Positions 30,085 through 42,118 of a stretch of DNA of 64,000 nucleotides are shown here, piece after piece. The position numbers and the translations under genes were made by a program. The notes beneath the pieces were generated by a model. That model ran no database searches. It saw only the letters and a list, made by a program, of their open reading frames with translations, and had not been told where the DNA came from. Source of the stretch: Liolophura sinensis (lineage: Eukaryota > Mollusca > Polyplacophora > Chitonida > Chitonidae); the NCBI RefSeq assembly GCF_032854445.1, contig NC_088296.1:17909485-17973484 (forward strand), written 5' to 3'. Position 1 is the first letter of the stretch. Every line of letters begins with the position of its first letter.

Positions 30085-31749
30085 ATGGATGTCCAGTGTG
30101 GCCAGCCTGATTGTCCAAGGCGTTTCACTCCTTTCTCCGCTCTGCTAGTGCACATTCATCGGTCCCTTCATCACGATGTAGATGTGGCAAAATCTTGGGG
30201 TGCAGGAGTGCATTGTATGATGATGGTGAGAGACCATACAGCTCTGTAGGTGAATGTATGGAGACAGATGCATTCACTGGTGATAATTTTCGCTTTCAAA
30301 CAGAAGTGAAGGATGGTTTTAATATTGCTATTGATCTACCAACATCACGCATGGTTTTTATCCCTAACATGCAGTCAAGACCTGGTGTAACACTTTCACT
30401 TTCACTGACTCAAGCAAAAAATTGTAAACAAAAAATTTTAAAGATGTCTGAAGGTTTGGGTATTGACAAGACTGTAGAATCTGTGGCCATCTGTATGTCA
30501 GAATTTTCTGAAATTCCCCGTCACCTTCAAACAATTGGCACAGAATACAAAAGACTGAACTTTCTCAAAGATAAAGGCCATTACATTGAACCAACAGAAG
30601 TTGTTCTGGGGACACGCCAGGAGAGTAGGTTTGATTCCATTTTTGGATTTACAAAAACAGTTCTGGTGGAAGAAACTTTCCAATACGTACAACTGGAAGT
30701 GCGGTTGACAAGGGTTCTGGAAAAGTACAAAGTTGCTAACCTGTTTGACAACTCTGTCGAAAAACTCCAAGAACACTGTCTTGTGGGAAAATGACTGACT
30801 TTAAAGATACACCCACCTTAGCCACACATCTACTTTTCTCCAAGTTTCCAGAATCACTTCAGCTTCATCTTTTCATTGATGCTTTTGAAACAACAAATGA
30901 ACTGGGTAGCCACACACCTGTCCACAAGTTAGAGGGCTTGTGTATAATGTTACGGTATTGAAAACAGCAACAGAAAACAGACTCAGTGACTCAATATTAC
31001 AATGTAAACAATGCTTTATATATGAAATGAGACGTACAGTTTTACAGACAGTTCAACAACAACAACAACATACACATCAGTATTACCGGTCTTTAAAAGT
31101 TTACAGTTCACCTTTGCATCCCAAGGAACGTGTTCCAGGAGATTTGTATTTTAGCAAACAAATTCTGCAGGTTTTGTGAGGCAACTAAAAATATATGCCA
31201 CAACATCAATTCTTGGAATCAGATTTTGAGCTCAGAACTAAAGTCCTGTAAGACATGTGTGCCACGCTCTGCGCAACCAACCTATGATCCTAGTGAGACT
31301 GGCATAAAGAAGGGTTGTGTTTTGAACGACATTCCATTTTTCCATGTGGCAGAGAACTACGCACCTGATGCTATGCATGACTTGCTAGAGGGTATAGTAC
31401 CTCCGGAATTGAAATTAGTTGCAATGTAATGTAGGTCTATTTTCGAGCAAGGATAATATAAAGTTAATGAACTTGCTGATTGTGTATATAAGCATGAATG
31501 CTGGTACAAATATTAGGACTTGCTGTGTACGGTACAACTGAAAATGCAGGTGCATTCATAACGGTACTATGTGAATGTCTTTGGACTGAATATACACAAC
31601 TTCTAGAAAGGCCTGTATTCTGGCTTAATTTGCATTTGATTAAACATAAACTATATTTTAATTTACTTTTAAGCTATTCTGATGCTTATGTAATTTTACA
31701 GATTGGAAATTCTCTTCATTCTTTGCAGTGCGAGAGAAGTTTCGTTTGA
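30085..31749 (+). pseudogene. decayed multi-copy element protein with a zinc-finger-like N-terminus
   Basis: Several frames in sequence look like one broken gene. From ATG 30085 comes MDVQCGQPDCPRRF...LLVHIHRSLH, a C2H2-like C-x4-C...H-x4-H element. The next long frame (to 30794) holds NFLKDKGHYIEPTEVVLG. After a shift, 30790-30960 reads LFIDAFETTNELGSHTPVHK. 31130-31429 reads GCVLNDIPFFHVAENYAPD then AMHDLLEGIVPPELKL. This set recalls a high-copy, transposon-associated protein family of unknown function in fish, cnidarians and molluscs, with a CVLN...FHV...MHDLLEG signature. At least two frameshifts or unrecognised introns separate the parts, and the C-terminal region (31498-31749) is poorly preserved. 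Confidence 0.55.
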
Positions 31750-31798
31750 ATGCAGAGTTAGAAGATTTGAAGTTTTGAATGGATGATCGTGCTCAAAT

Positions 31799-31955
31799 TG
31801 ATTTATTTATTTATTTGGTTGGTGTTTCACGCCGTACTCAAGAATGTTTCACTTATACGACGGCGGCCAACCTTATGGTGGGTGGAAACCGGACAGAGCC
31901 CGGGAGAAACCCACGACCATCCGCAGGTTGCTGCAAGACCTTCCCACGTGCTGAA
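31799..31955 (-). mobile_element. SINE (family A), head-truncated
   Basis: TTTATTTATTTGGTTGGTGT through AACCCACGACCATCCGCAGG, ending before the tRNA-like head. It interrupts the 3' end of the decayed element gene. Confidence 0.85.
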
Positions 31956-32689
31956 ATTGATGATGACAGATAACTATTATTTTGTACTGAAAGTCGCGCT
32001 ACTTTGATGGTCGTTGAGGGAGATGATGTAAGTATAGATATACGAATGCATTGTACTGGTACATGTATTACAGACAACACTTACAGTAACAGCGTGTGAA
32101 GGTTGGTCAAGACATTATAATTAAGTGATAACGCAATTATATTGCTGTGTAAAGTGTCCAGGCATTTGAGACATACTACCTACTACATTCAATGTGTATA
32201 AAATTACATGAATATAAGATTGAATGGTCAGGCGATTGTGCAGTTTGCAGTGTCTATTTTGTTTACATAAATTTTAAGCATGGCCAACAATGCCAGGGGT
32301 GGCAAAAATCTGAGTTGCTGATAATAGACAATAAAACCAGATTACTGTATATGTATTGTATGATTTTCTGTTCAGTTTGCTACAATAAATGTACATGAAA
32401 TTAAATAATTAGTTTGTTTTTCCTGACAAAACAATGTGCGAGTATTGTTGTGTCACATGGCTTGGTCTCCAGTATTATAAATTTGTTACACGATATGCAC
32501 GCTGGTAAACAGGATAACAGACTTTTTTGTGAGAGGGAACAAAAGAAAAATGTTGATCTCTAACAAATACCTCCTTGTTTATACCCCTTTGTATGTAGCC
32601 ATCATGTAACTAATACAACCAAGTAATGGACTTTTTTATTTTGAAAGTGCTTGCAGGACTAAAATGTACAGAGTCTACCAGAAACCTGT
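31956..32689. other. spacer, no gene seen
   Basis: No supported exon or repeat. Confidence 0.4.
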
Positions 32690-32812
32690 GAATGGTTGTA
32701 GGTTTCCTCTGGGCTCTGCCCAATTTCCTTCCGTTATATCTACACGACTGCATGAAGATTGTATAATCGACAAATTCCTGAGTATGGTGTAAAATTGCAA
32801 TCAATTAAATAC
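32690..32812 (+). mobile_element. degenerate SINE tail (family A)
   Basis: GGTTGTAGGTTTCCTCTGGG to TGGTGTAAAATTGCAATCAA is a strongly diverged SINE body and tail in plus orientation. Confidence 0.6.
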
Positions 32813-33156
32813 ATTTACTCTTGCTGCAACTATGCATTTTGAATTGAGTGTAGGTATAGATTTCCATTGCCCTGTATGGATAATTATGTATCCAGTATTA
32901 TAGCTGGTACTGTCTAACCGAACAATATGAACATCGCCTTCTTTGTGTGCATTAATGAATAGATCTATAACATGCGATGTCCCACGAGCCCTGCCGGTGA
33001 CAACGTTAATTTTCATTCCACTGCAAAGCAATTGTGACGTCACAGAAAGATTGAAAATTTGTAAACGATATGTGGGACATCCGGTTGACCTACTTGCAAC
33101 AATATTGATTATGATTGGTCAAATGCGCGTTCTTGATTGACAGCTCGGAAAGGTCC

Positions 33157-33441
33157 ATGGCTGAATATGTACTTATTGTGGCTTCCAGGACGATGGAGGT
33201 GTTCGGAACATATCCTAAAACAGACCAGAAAGTTGCAGCGTCAGTTATACTAGGGCAGATAACAAGCCTGACACCTTCAATATTCTTTGACAGAAAGAGT
33301 TTCAGTGGGTTCATTGAAACAAAACTTCAATCCTTGAAGCGCAAGTTACGGTACCAGCAGAAGAAAAGCGCTTTGTGTTTGGGGGAAAACCAAAAAGCAG
33401 CGGACAGATTGTCCAGATGTGTTATTGGATACATGAGCTGA
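33157..33441 (+). CDS. open frame, possible first exon of an unrecognised gene
   Basis: ATG GCT GAA ... gives MAEYVLIVASRTMEVFGTYP, then SIFFDRKSFSGFIETKLQS and a lysine-rich stretch before a stop. The pattern of a hydrophobic helix, Tyr-Pro and a later basic region is weakly like a SAMD3-like/transposon-linked protein class, which I cannot confirm. It lies upstream of the spliced exons at 34181-36355 on the same strand, but I could not identify the joining donor. Confidence 0.35.
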   Translation: MAEYVLIVASRTMEVFGTYPKTDQKVAASVILGQITSLTPSIFFDRKSFSGFIETKLQSLKRKLRYQQKKSALCLGENQKAADRLSRCVIGYMS

Positions 33442-34180
33442 CCAGATGACAGGAAATGACAGTGAAGATGTGGGATGTGTGATGGGCAGTACACATTCTC
33501 TATCTTGCTATGGTAAGCGTAGATGTATGAGTCAGCTTCCGTGTAAATATACACGTGATACATACACTTAACATAAATACGCCTTTATCGTACAGGTACA
33601 TGTAGTACACATGTGATCGTGTAGTTTGATGATTTACGGAAATTAAACTCTTTCAACAAACAGGACATTTTATTGTTATTATTTACTACCTACTGTATAT
33701 GTAAGTTCACATTTTGTACAGTAATTTGAAATCAAGTGGTGTCCTGAACTCTAGTTGCTGGTTCCTTTGGCCAAAAAGCTGATGGCTGTAATAAAGTGAA
33801 ATAAGTGCATGACCGATTAATGTTTTTATGTACAACTTCTTATTTATTTAATGTATAAATGCTAATCGTGTAGCTTAAGTTTGGCTTTACATTTGCAACA
33901 GGACACACAAAGTGATGCAAAGTATAAGGTTGCCAAAATGGACGTCCTGAGTTTAAGAAATTGATAAAATAATTAAGCACTATATTTAATATTGTGTTTC
34001 TGTTCCATTGGCTTTCACTTTGAGGTGGGAAGATTTGTGTTTCAGTGACATGAATCAAACAACTCCCTCAGTGGTTAAAGCATTTCTGATTTGTGTAATA
34101 CTACATCCACCTTGAATCACCTTTCCATAACCATGATGTATAAATTTCTTTTCATAAGATCAGAATTTGTTTATATCCAG

Positions 34181-34330
34181 GTGATTAAAGACTTCAAGAA
34201 GATATATGGACCTGAAGCAGGGGATGCCCTGCTTACCCATATGCCGTTATTGTGCACGAGAATTTTGAGGATGTGTGCTGAGCGAGGACAAGTGTTACTT
34301 CTCCAGTTATTGGCAGAGAAGGCGAAAAAA
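34181..34330 (+). CDS. candidate exon of an unrecognised spliced gene
   Basis: After TTTATATCCAG the frame VIKDFKKIYGPEAGDALLTH, MPLLCTRILRMCAERGQVLL, LQLLAEKAKK runs to a possible donor AAAGTGTGG. The composition is that of a soluble helical protein and the acceptor is good. The donor is weak. No family was recognised with confidence. Confidence 0.42.
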
Positions 34331-34496
34331 GTGTGGACCCCTCTTCATGCATGCTATATTTTTTGTTGCATTCTTCCTTATGTGCAATTCTTTAAGTGTG
34401 TTCAGCACCTGCTCTTACCAGTGTCAGGTGTTTAAGGTGCATAATATACATCTAGATATTCTGTTTACTGATTTCAGGAAAAGAAATGTGTCATGA

Positions 34497-35252
34497 AAGC
34501 TGTTGATTATATACACCTTTCAAGCACATATTCACCTTTCAGGCACATATTTACCCTTTAGACAAGTATTCACCATCCAGGCACTTATTCACCCTTCAGG
34601 CACATATTCAGATGTGAGATTTTCAACAATAAATTGGCTGTAACAGATCAATTAAATCAATTTTTTCTGTCTTTTTATAGCATAGCCCAAATTATGATCT
34701 TTCAGATGTTAATGCACTCATAACCATACGATTTAAAGTAATAAAATGGTAATAATATTTGCAAAAAAGTTATAATGTGACATAGGAACATTATTTAGCA
34801 CTACATGTCCCTTATCATGCATGTATGGGTGCCACCGTTTGTTTGTTCACTTGTTTTGGCCAGGCCTATACAATTTCAAAAAGCACTAAGGTTTATTCAA
34901 AAAAGTCTGTAGGTGAAGGCGCTCTTTTGAGTGAATGTACAGGCTATGCATCCTGTTTTTGATGGTAGATAACTTGATTATTCATTTGTGTCCATCAAAA
35001 ACAAAATGAAACGAAAACGCATATTTTTGAATGATTGATCTGATAGGTATCACAGGACAATATTACCAATTCATTGCTGTGACCAAATCCAAACAACTTG
35101 GCTCCAGTACAGTCTATTTAACTTAACTAATCAGAAACAGTGCCTTTTTATTTATTTTTTTCAGTGAATATAAATATGAAATCTCATATTAGTTTACATG
35201 ACTTTCTTTGTAACTAAACAACTGTTTTTTTTTTCTGGATATATAATTACAG
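34497..35252. other. intron-like AT-rich DNA
   Basis: Includes short imperfect repeats of CACATATTCACC...CAGGCA at 34520-34610. Otherwise nothing was seen. Confidence 0.4.
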
Positions 35253-35357
35253 CCTTTAGCATGTGCTATGCAGGCCTGCCTTCATCTGGTCCCGGCCAGT
35301 GGCAAGCATTGGTTGTCTGCAACTGAAGCCCACAAGAAGATTGTTCTGGTTGTTAAT
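35253..35357 (+). CDS. candidate exon of the same gene
   Basis: 105 bases, exactly 35 codons, between TATAATTACAG and GTAAGTG. It encodes PLACAMQACLHLVPASGKHW then LSATEAHKKIVLVVN. It is phase 0 at both ends with consensus splice sites. Confidence 0.5.
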
Positions 35358-35442
35358 GTAAGTGCTGAGATATGTAGCACACAAAACTACACCCTACCCT
35401 AGCTGCTTTATGAAATACTACACATTTGCAATTCATTTTCAG

Positions 35443-35558
35443 TGGCCGACATTTCTAAGGGAATATCTCTCTTTCAATCTGTTTGTCATTTATGACCGCA
35501 AAAGAAAGACTTATGGGCATCTGCCTTACACATTTGTGATATACAAGAATTTGCCGCT
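35443..35558 (+). CDS. candidate exon, not frame-compatible with the next
   Basis: Begins after TTCATTTTCAG and ends at GTAAGTATT. It encodes WPTFLREYLSFNLFVIYDRK, RKTYGHLPYTFVIYKNLPL. Its 116 bases leave phase 2, whereas the downstream exon 36079-36156 begins in phase 0. Either it is an alternative exon or the gene is decayed. Confidence 0.4.
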
Positions 35559-36078
35559 GTAAGTATTTAATTGCCTTCATCAATTAATTGCAAGACCATA
35601 ATGTCTCCTCTGCACTTTTTTTTCTGGCTGAAACCTATCAAAAAGTGGGGTTATACATTTATCAGCAATGATCTTTTCCAATTTAATGCGTATTATTTCG
35701 CATAGTGATGATGGTTGGCTGAGCATCAAGAATGTACCATAAACCCTAAGCTACTCACCAAATAGCCATTCCTACAGAGATGTTTCACGCAATCCGACCC
35801 TATCAGTAAAGTTAAGGTAGTTGGGTGGGGACGGCACTTTTTTTTTGCTCGTTTGCAGAATTTTATTGAAAAAAAATATCAACATGTTTTTAAGTACGTC
35901 GCAGCAGCAGGGTTTGTTTAAACATGCCAACATACATGTCACATTATCAGTTACCCAACCTGAAAGCTGTTTAATTTCTTTAATTTCAGCCTTCGGAACC
36001 CTTGGAGGCTTTTTTAAGTTTCTTTAATTTCAGCCTTTAGAACCCTAGGTGGCATTTCTTTAATTTCTTTAATTTCAG

Positions 36079-36156
36079 CCTTCAGAACCCTTGGGATGTA
36101 TATTAGACCAGCACACAAGTGCAAGGATCCTTGCTCAAGATGGCGAGGATGACTGT
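36079..36156 (+). CDS. candidate exon after a triplicated 3' splice site
   Basis: 78 bases, phase 0-0, TTTAATTTCAG acceptor and GTAAGG donor. It encodes PSEPLGCILDQHTSARILAQ and DGEDDC. Near-identical acceptors followed by CCTT-AGAACCCT lie at 35988 and 36032. Only the third gives a long open frame. Confidence 0.5.
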
Positions 36157-36244
36157 GTAAGGGCACGCCGACTTTGTTTGATGTACCGGGTGTTTGAGCT
36201 CACCTACCCTGCAGGTCTTCAACCTTTCTTTTAATTTTTTGCAG

Positions 36245-36355
36245 TTTGCCGTCTACAACGTTACTTTTGGCACAGAAAAAATTTCATCTAGAGTTGGTGA
36301 ATTAAGACAACTTCTCAACAATTGCATGATTGAGGATTACGTAAATGAATTGTAA
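36245..36355 (+). CDS. candidate terminal exon
   Basis: After TTTTTTGCAG, 36 codons and a TAA give FAVYNVTFGTEKISSRVGEL, RQLLNNCMIEDYVNEL. It is in phase with 36079-36156 and with 35253-35357, so those three join into one continuous frame. Confidence 0.5.
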   Translation, partial: FAVYNVTFGTEKISSRVGELRQLLNNCMIEDYVNEL

Positions 36356-36696
36356 TTGTCAAAAAATCATTGGACACAGGCATGTACCATGTTTGAAGTT
36401 GTCTGTCTGCCCATCAGTCGCTATTACATGTACCTTTTCAACGGATAAGGTCTTTTCTGCAGAACATGAGGTTGATGTGCGTGTACTTTTTGGGAGTTTA
36501 TACATGTGGATATTGAACCCTTGTCAATGTTTCTCCGACGACAGCTCCTTCTGAATCCTTCTGACCGCAGTGTCTCCTACACTTATAGTAGTGGAGTTTC
36601 GAGCTCAAATTGTTTCATCACTAAAGGTAAAAAAACGCCCTACTGTATCGTGTGACGTGTCAAAAATGTTAGGCAACTATTTTGGATCACAATTAC

Positions 36697-37065
36697 ATGG
36701 CTTGACTACCTCAGTGGCCCTGTAGTTAAACCGTTCACGTCAAGGTCAGGAGATCCGGGATCAGTCCCGGGTTGAGTCAAACCAATGACTTCAAAAGTAG
36801 TACTTGGCGCTGCCTTGCTTGGCACACAGCACTGAGAGGTTAGAGTAAGTAAACAGCTTAAGGACTGGTCGGCCCAGTGTCAATATAATGTGACTGGGTG
36901 GGGCGTCATGTCTGGTGTCTTGGGCATAACGTTCCATTGGAGGCAGCACTTTGGCTGCATAGACTCACCCTGCCACAAGAAGACACTGTATATATAAGGA
37001 TTCCTCCTTGTCATATGACTGCAAAAGTCGTTAAGTATGACGCAAAACCCAAGCCAGTAACACAG
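36697..37065 (+). mobile_element. SINE family C, full length
   Basis: A tRNA-like head CCTCAGTGGCCCTGTAGTTA with a B-box-like GGGATCAGTCCCGGG is followed by a body ending in GTCTTGGGCATAACG. The tail (AAGGATTCCTCCTTGTCATA, TGACTGCAAAAG) is shared with family B. Two SINE families with different heads thus carry the same 3' tail. Confidence 0.82.
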
Positions 37066-37069
37066 TTAG

Positions 37070-37800
37070 ATGAGTGATTGGTATATTCAGTTAACAAAGG
37101 TTATCTAACATCTTTCACAGGTCACATCGTCATGACACAGTAAGACACTTTCTACCTTTAACGACAAAGAATTTGGAACTCAAAACCCTCCTACTGGATT
37201 TCATGTAACTTTATATGCAGGACAGAGACCACATGTGCTGTTTGAATTACTGTCAAAATTGATCTTTAAACATAGACTGGGATAGTGAGTCTTTGTCAAG
37301 GTATCTACTCCCTCAGAATTTTCGTGAAACTTTTTAGGGATGAGTCCGAGTGAGAATGTGTATGTGATGTCTGTCCACTGTTTATCCACGTATAAATTAT
37401 GAAAATACGCCAAAGAAAGTAAAAATTAAAACTGGAATTTTTTGGTCTGGGTAGAAAGAAATCTATTGGCGTAATTCAAATCAAGTTTTTTGCTGTTACT
37501 TTAGAATAGCCCAAATAATTACGAGTCACAAAAAATCAATTCGGTCTGTGCACGTGTTGTGCTCAAAATCTGTACTAAAGCTCTAAAAAAATACAGTGTA
37601 CGTGTGCTGTCATTACATCGAACTCCGGTAAGTGAATGAATGTCGCAAAATGATAACGCTGACAATGGCGCCACGATTGCTGGACTGTCGGCGGACTGTT
37701 AGCCGACCCTACGCTGATGGTGGGCGGAGGATGATGGCAGGTTTGGTCAGGGTCTGTCCAGGGATCGGCGTATGGTGGGCGTACGATACACAGACCATTC
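37070..37800. other. spacer, no gene seen
   Basis: No supported exon. Confidence 0.4.
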
Positions 37801-37925
37801 GATTTATTTATTTATTTGTTTAGTGTTTTACGCCGTACTCAAGAATAGTTCACTTATACGACGGCGGCCAGCATTATTTTGGGCGGAACCGGGCAGAGCC
37901 CTGGGGAAACCCACGACCATCCGAC
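37801..37925 (-). mobile_element. SINE (family A), head-truncated
   Basis: TTTATTTATTTATTTGTTTA then TTACGCCGTACTCAAGAATA, ending at CCACGACCATCCGACC. Confidence 0.85.
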
Positions 37926-38599
37926 CACAATATGTTATGATAGAGGTAAATCCGCCATTCTATTTTGTTGATCTTTCGCATCCATTTTATATAATGAGTT
38001 TACGTTTCTGTGAAATACATCTACTCCATACATTGTATGCAGCATCTTTAGTACAGACACTTCTCCATAACATGTTGTTTTGGATCTCTATCTGTATCAG
38101 TAACTAAATGACACGCCAACAGATCTTACTCGAGTCTAGTCTGATTGGATCGTGAATTGAGGCATATTTATGAGTGCAAATTCATGAATAACACATTAAC
38201 TTTAAAGATAATTTGTGAAATCTGGGTAGATTTCAGTAGATTTAAAGGAAGCTGGAACTTTCTTCATGGTTAACTCTTGCACCCTGCAGTTGATTTACCT
38301 TTGTCACTATACAATCTCCTGTAGTGCCGGCTGGGTTTTCCTTACCAATGGTGCAGTAAGGCCCCCTGCTTGTTTTATTTCTTTGCTCGCTTATAATGAA
38401 CGGCACTTACATGTTCTGAAATCCTTTGGAAACTCGTCGGCCTAAAGAAAACACCCTTGGTTAAAAAAAAAACAACCTCCGTTATTTTCCTTTTTATATG
38501 TCGAATAATGCAATAGTATTATAGCTAGTCAATCCGACAGAGCCGAAAACTACATGGACATCGCTGCTAGGCACATAACACAACCGCCTTGTTGATCTC

Positions 38600-38765
38600 G
38601 CAAATTCTCAATAACTCGCTAGAAAATCATTCGGTTGCTCTCGGGCGTTTCCGACGTTCAGAGCCGATGTTTCGTTGGGTTTGTTGTTGACCCGATACCC
38701 AAGGACCAGAGAGCAACAGAACGATTTTCTCGCGAGGCAACTCGGGTTATCAAAAACTTGCAAAA
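38600..38765. repeat. imperfect inverted repeat with about 45-55-bp arms
   Basis: CTCGCTAGAAAATCATTCGG + TTGCTCTC at about 38612-38640 is repeated inverted at about 38709-38740 (GAGAGCAACAGAACGATTTT + CTCGCGAG). The match extends outwards with gaps. It could be a small MITE or foldback. Its 61-codon frames are not supported as genes. Confidence 0.55.
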
Positions 38766-38892
38766 GCAGTATGGCGGTTGTTGTTTTATGTCGAAATCTT
38801 CCCAACACTTAAGTCACTAGTAACATATAATAACATTTTGGTTAAGATTAATCACTGGTGCCGTTAATTTATTTATCTTTCAGTTGAAAGTT

Positions 38893-39078
38893 TCAAAGCG
38901 AAACGATTTCCCACGTTGCCCATGCTGAATTCTTCATGCCGTTCAGTTTGTTTTCTGTGACTGCAAATCCTCGACATTGGCCAGTTTGAGTGTTGTAGTT
39001 AAACACCTGACAAGGGTGTAGACAGAGGCGGGAACATATTGTAGCAGTGAACGTTCTCTTCTCGAACATTTGATCATC
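38893..39078 (-). CDS. PAN/apple-like exon of an unrecognised gene
   Basis: A minus-strand frame gives DDQMFEKRTFTATICSRLC, LHPCQVFNYNTQTGQCRGFA and then VTENKLNGMKNSAWATWEIV before a stop. C-x3-C-x3-C-x-x-F-N-Y-N-x-x-T-G-x-C is the core signature of PAN/apple domains (disulphide-rich, extracellular, ligand binding). An in-frame TGA sits just upstream of DDQ, so the exon must start at or after a nearby AG (CCTGAG) or be decayed. It may belong with the two minus-strand exons at 42119-42398 and 43606-43782. Confidence 0.45.
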   Translation of the reverse strand, partial: DDQMFEKRTFTATICSRLCLHPCQVFNYNTQTGQCRGFAVTENKLNGMKNSAWATWEIVSL

Positions 39079-39436
39079 TCAGGAAATGTTGCTTTACAAC
39101 CCTGGAAACTGAAAGAACACACCATGTAGTCTAAGAACAGTTTCGACTGTCGGCTCTTACATGGGTTCAGTAATATGTCGGAATGGAAAGCCAACAAAAT
39201 GTGAAACCCAACATTAAACAGGGTTTTATGGATCATGATAACGAAATTGTCTTAAGTTTTAAATAAAACTTATCTCACCTTTGAAATGCTTTAATGTCTT
39301 AAAATATTGGCTAACCTTGAGAATTTTTATCATACATGTATGTGTTGTACAACTTAAAGTAATAAACTTAAGCTTGTGATAAAAGTCTGCATACATTAGT
39401 CTTCAATGACAACCTGTCTCACTCACTTTTCACCCT

Positions 39437-41760
39437 GTGGAGATTTTTTGGACGAGGGCGCTGAGGTATTTTAGGCCCTGCGTACCAAGAAAACACAGAA
39501 AACTCATCAAATTTGAATAAAGCAAGTTGTCTCCCAAAATGAAACTTGTGCACGACCTTGACTGAGTTTTTGTCAATTTGAAATAGTGACAAACTCGCTA
39601 ACAAGACTTTTGGCACTAGAGTGACGATTACCATTAACCTCAACTCTAAATGCACAGGAAAACATACAGTAAAATGTTCCACCTCAGTGGTGAAGAACTA
39701 AAGTAAACTTCTTTAGCAAACGTGCGAAAATATATGTTTTACGTCATGCGCGCGTTTAAAAGCACAATCATATACTAGTTAAAGAAAAAAATCATTATAG
39801 TGTGTTCCGAGGTTTGGGGGCATTTTTCTCTAGGCCGTTGTCAGTTTTGTCGTGAGTGTTGTGCAAAGGATGTAAGAAAGTAGACAGCATGCCAAGGGTG
39901 TCTATCGTAGCAGAGCGATATTTTACTACAAAAAAACAACAGAATTACAACTACACTACTCAGATGGTGAAGGAAATCTACCCGCCTTCGGTGGATTTAA
40001 AGGAGACAACAGATAGTTCTGATGGTATATTTTATTTGGATCTATATCTGTACAAAGACGAACAAGGTGGCGCCTCCCGTAGCATGAGATCTTTACATAT
40101 TACCGGGGAAAGACGTCATCGTCCGTTACTTTTGAATCACACTCTGTTCGGTTAAGGTCTATAACGCTCGTCATTTTCGAAAAGTATCTGATATTGCTTA
40201 ACCTGGGGCTAGGGGCCGGAAAGGCAGCCATGCTCATTACATCTGCATGATGCCTTTATGAACAGTTGCAATCAAAGCGCGACTGAGATACCTTGTTTAA
40301 TTGTTATTTGACCTGGAACTCATTCATGGACTACGAATTTGAACTTTGATATGGAATTCACGCCTGGAATATTCATTGTCTGCCCGGCATCACTGAAAAC
40401 TGATGACCGCTTCTCTCTTGTGTGTTACCGGCTTTATTTCTTATTTGTATAATTTCTTACATACCTTTGTCTACGGGAGTTAGTGTTAAACGTTGTTGTG
40501 GAACTGGATCTTGCGATTATCGACTTGAAACGCCCTTTACGGATTATGAATGGGCACAACGCTTATATTTGAATGCTTGATTGCTTCATTTGTGTTTAAC
40601 ATAAGGTTTACGTCAAATACACCGTAAGACTATCAAGTTAAACTACAGTTTGGTTGATCAATTATTGGTGGGCTATTGAAGGTTACCATCCAACCAACCT
40701 TCATTTTGTGGACGAGTGCGCTGAGGTCCGGTAGACTCTGGTATAACAAGAAAAGATAGAAGAATAAGGAAATTTGAATAAAACAAGTTTTCCCCAAAAG
40801 TTTAACCTGTGCATGACCATGAACTTTAGAGTTTTGTTAAAAGTCAGACTTGAATGAAATTTGAAATAGCGTAAAACTCGGAAACTCGCTTTTACCAAAC
40901 AAGTGAAGATTACCATTAACCTCAACACTAAAAACTTAAAACAAATTCCTTAACTTTTCACATTTGCTGCTAACCTCACTGAGACAAGGCTGTTGTACTA
41001 AATACACCACCGTAGCGTTAAACATATATTCCCATGTGCGACCTCAGTAAAACAAGTCGTCTTTGTTTTACAAAGGTCCGGAAAGTATACGCTTTATATC
41101 ATACAAAACGTTTAAAAGGAAACTCATGCAATTGAAATATACACGTCAATGACAAAAGCATTCACGTTAATATCTTGCGAGGTTTGGTGGTATTTCTGGT
41201 TATTTACACATATATTTAAAACTTTATTTGATGATTTTGCATAAGATATTGTCACTTTGACTTTTCCGTTTTGATTGGCTAAAGGTCTAAAATGGTTTAC
41301 GCCTGGCAAACGAATGTTTGTTTTGACGCACTGATTCCTCCCTTGGTGTTGTGCATGCCAGTATTTATACCATCATGTTACCAACCATAGGTGTTTTAAC
41401 AAATTCTTTGCAGGACCTGATTCTGATATAGCGCCAGTAAAGGTACTAGGCCCTAAATATTCCTGATTTCACTTGGACACATCACAGTCTCCACTGTTAT
41501 GCAAAGAGAATGAAGAGCAGCATGCTAAGGGTATCAATCGCATCAAAGCCATTTTTCTCCACAGAAAATGGAATTACAGCCACACCACTTATGCGGTGGA
41601 CACGAAAATGCTTGATTGATTACCTCACCAGGGACTAATGCAAGGTTTGCGTCAAATACAGTGTAGGATTACCAAGCTTGTCAATAATTTTGTTGACCAT
41701 TTATTGGTGAGATATTGGAAAACAGACATTTAACCACCCGGTCAACCCCCTTTCCGCTTA
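39437..41760. repeat. diverged tandem duplication, unit about 1.2 kb
   Basis: 39437-39655 repeats at 40709-40930 (GATTACCATTAACCTCAAC is common to both). 39856-39970 repeats at 41500-41590 (AGCATGC-AAGGGT-TC). 40558-40700 repeats at 41600-41760. A further copy of the 40207-40470 part is at 44347-44600. Identity is low, so the event is old or the units are separate insertions of one element. Confidence 0.55.
39856..40155 (+). pseudogene. retroelement-like ORF fragment
   Basis: A 99-codon frame contains MVKEIYPPSVDLKETTDSSD then GIFYLDLYLYKDEQGG. The IYP...LK-T-DS...YLDL-Y pattern resembles a segment found next to reverse transcriptases of invertebrate non-LTR or Penelope-like elements, where a K-R-D-D-F motif follows. 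That motif is absent here. The downstream 40250-40600 sequence recurs at 44347-44600, as expected for a dispersed element. The family assignment is tentative. Confidence 0.35.
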
Positions 41761-42118
41761 AAAGACAAATAAATCTTCTCCGTAAATATTGTCAATAGAT
41801 GAATACGAAAAACCACAGCATAAGGAACAAAACCAGAACAGCGACGATAGTGTGATAATTGGTACAAAAATGTAAATCATGAAATATAGTAAAATACGGC
41901 CTCTGTTTCGTTGACCTCAAATTAAGAGTTTTATTCTGAGTGTTTATGTTATTTTTGAAAAAGTGTCAAAGTTCACAGCCTCAAGCAGCATAGCTTAAGC
42001 AGAATGAAGAGAACATATTTAGGCATGGTCATTGCATTACTCAAAATGTTGTAGTGTCATAGTTAATATACAAACACATCAAAGGTTCATTTCCAGGCAA
42101 ATTGCGGAAATATTTTAC

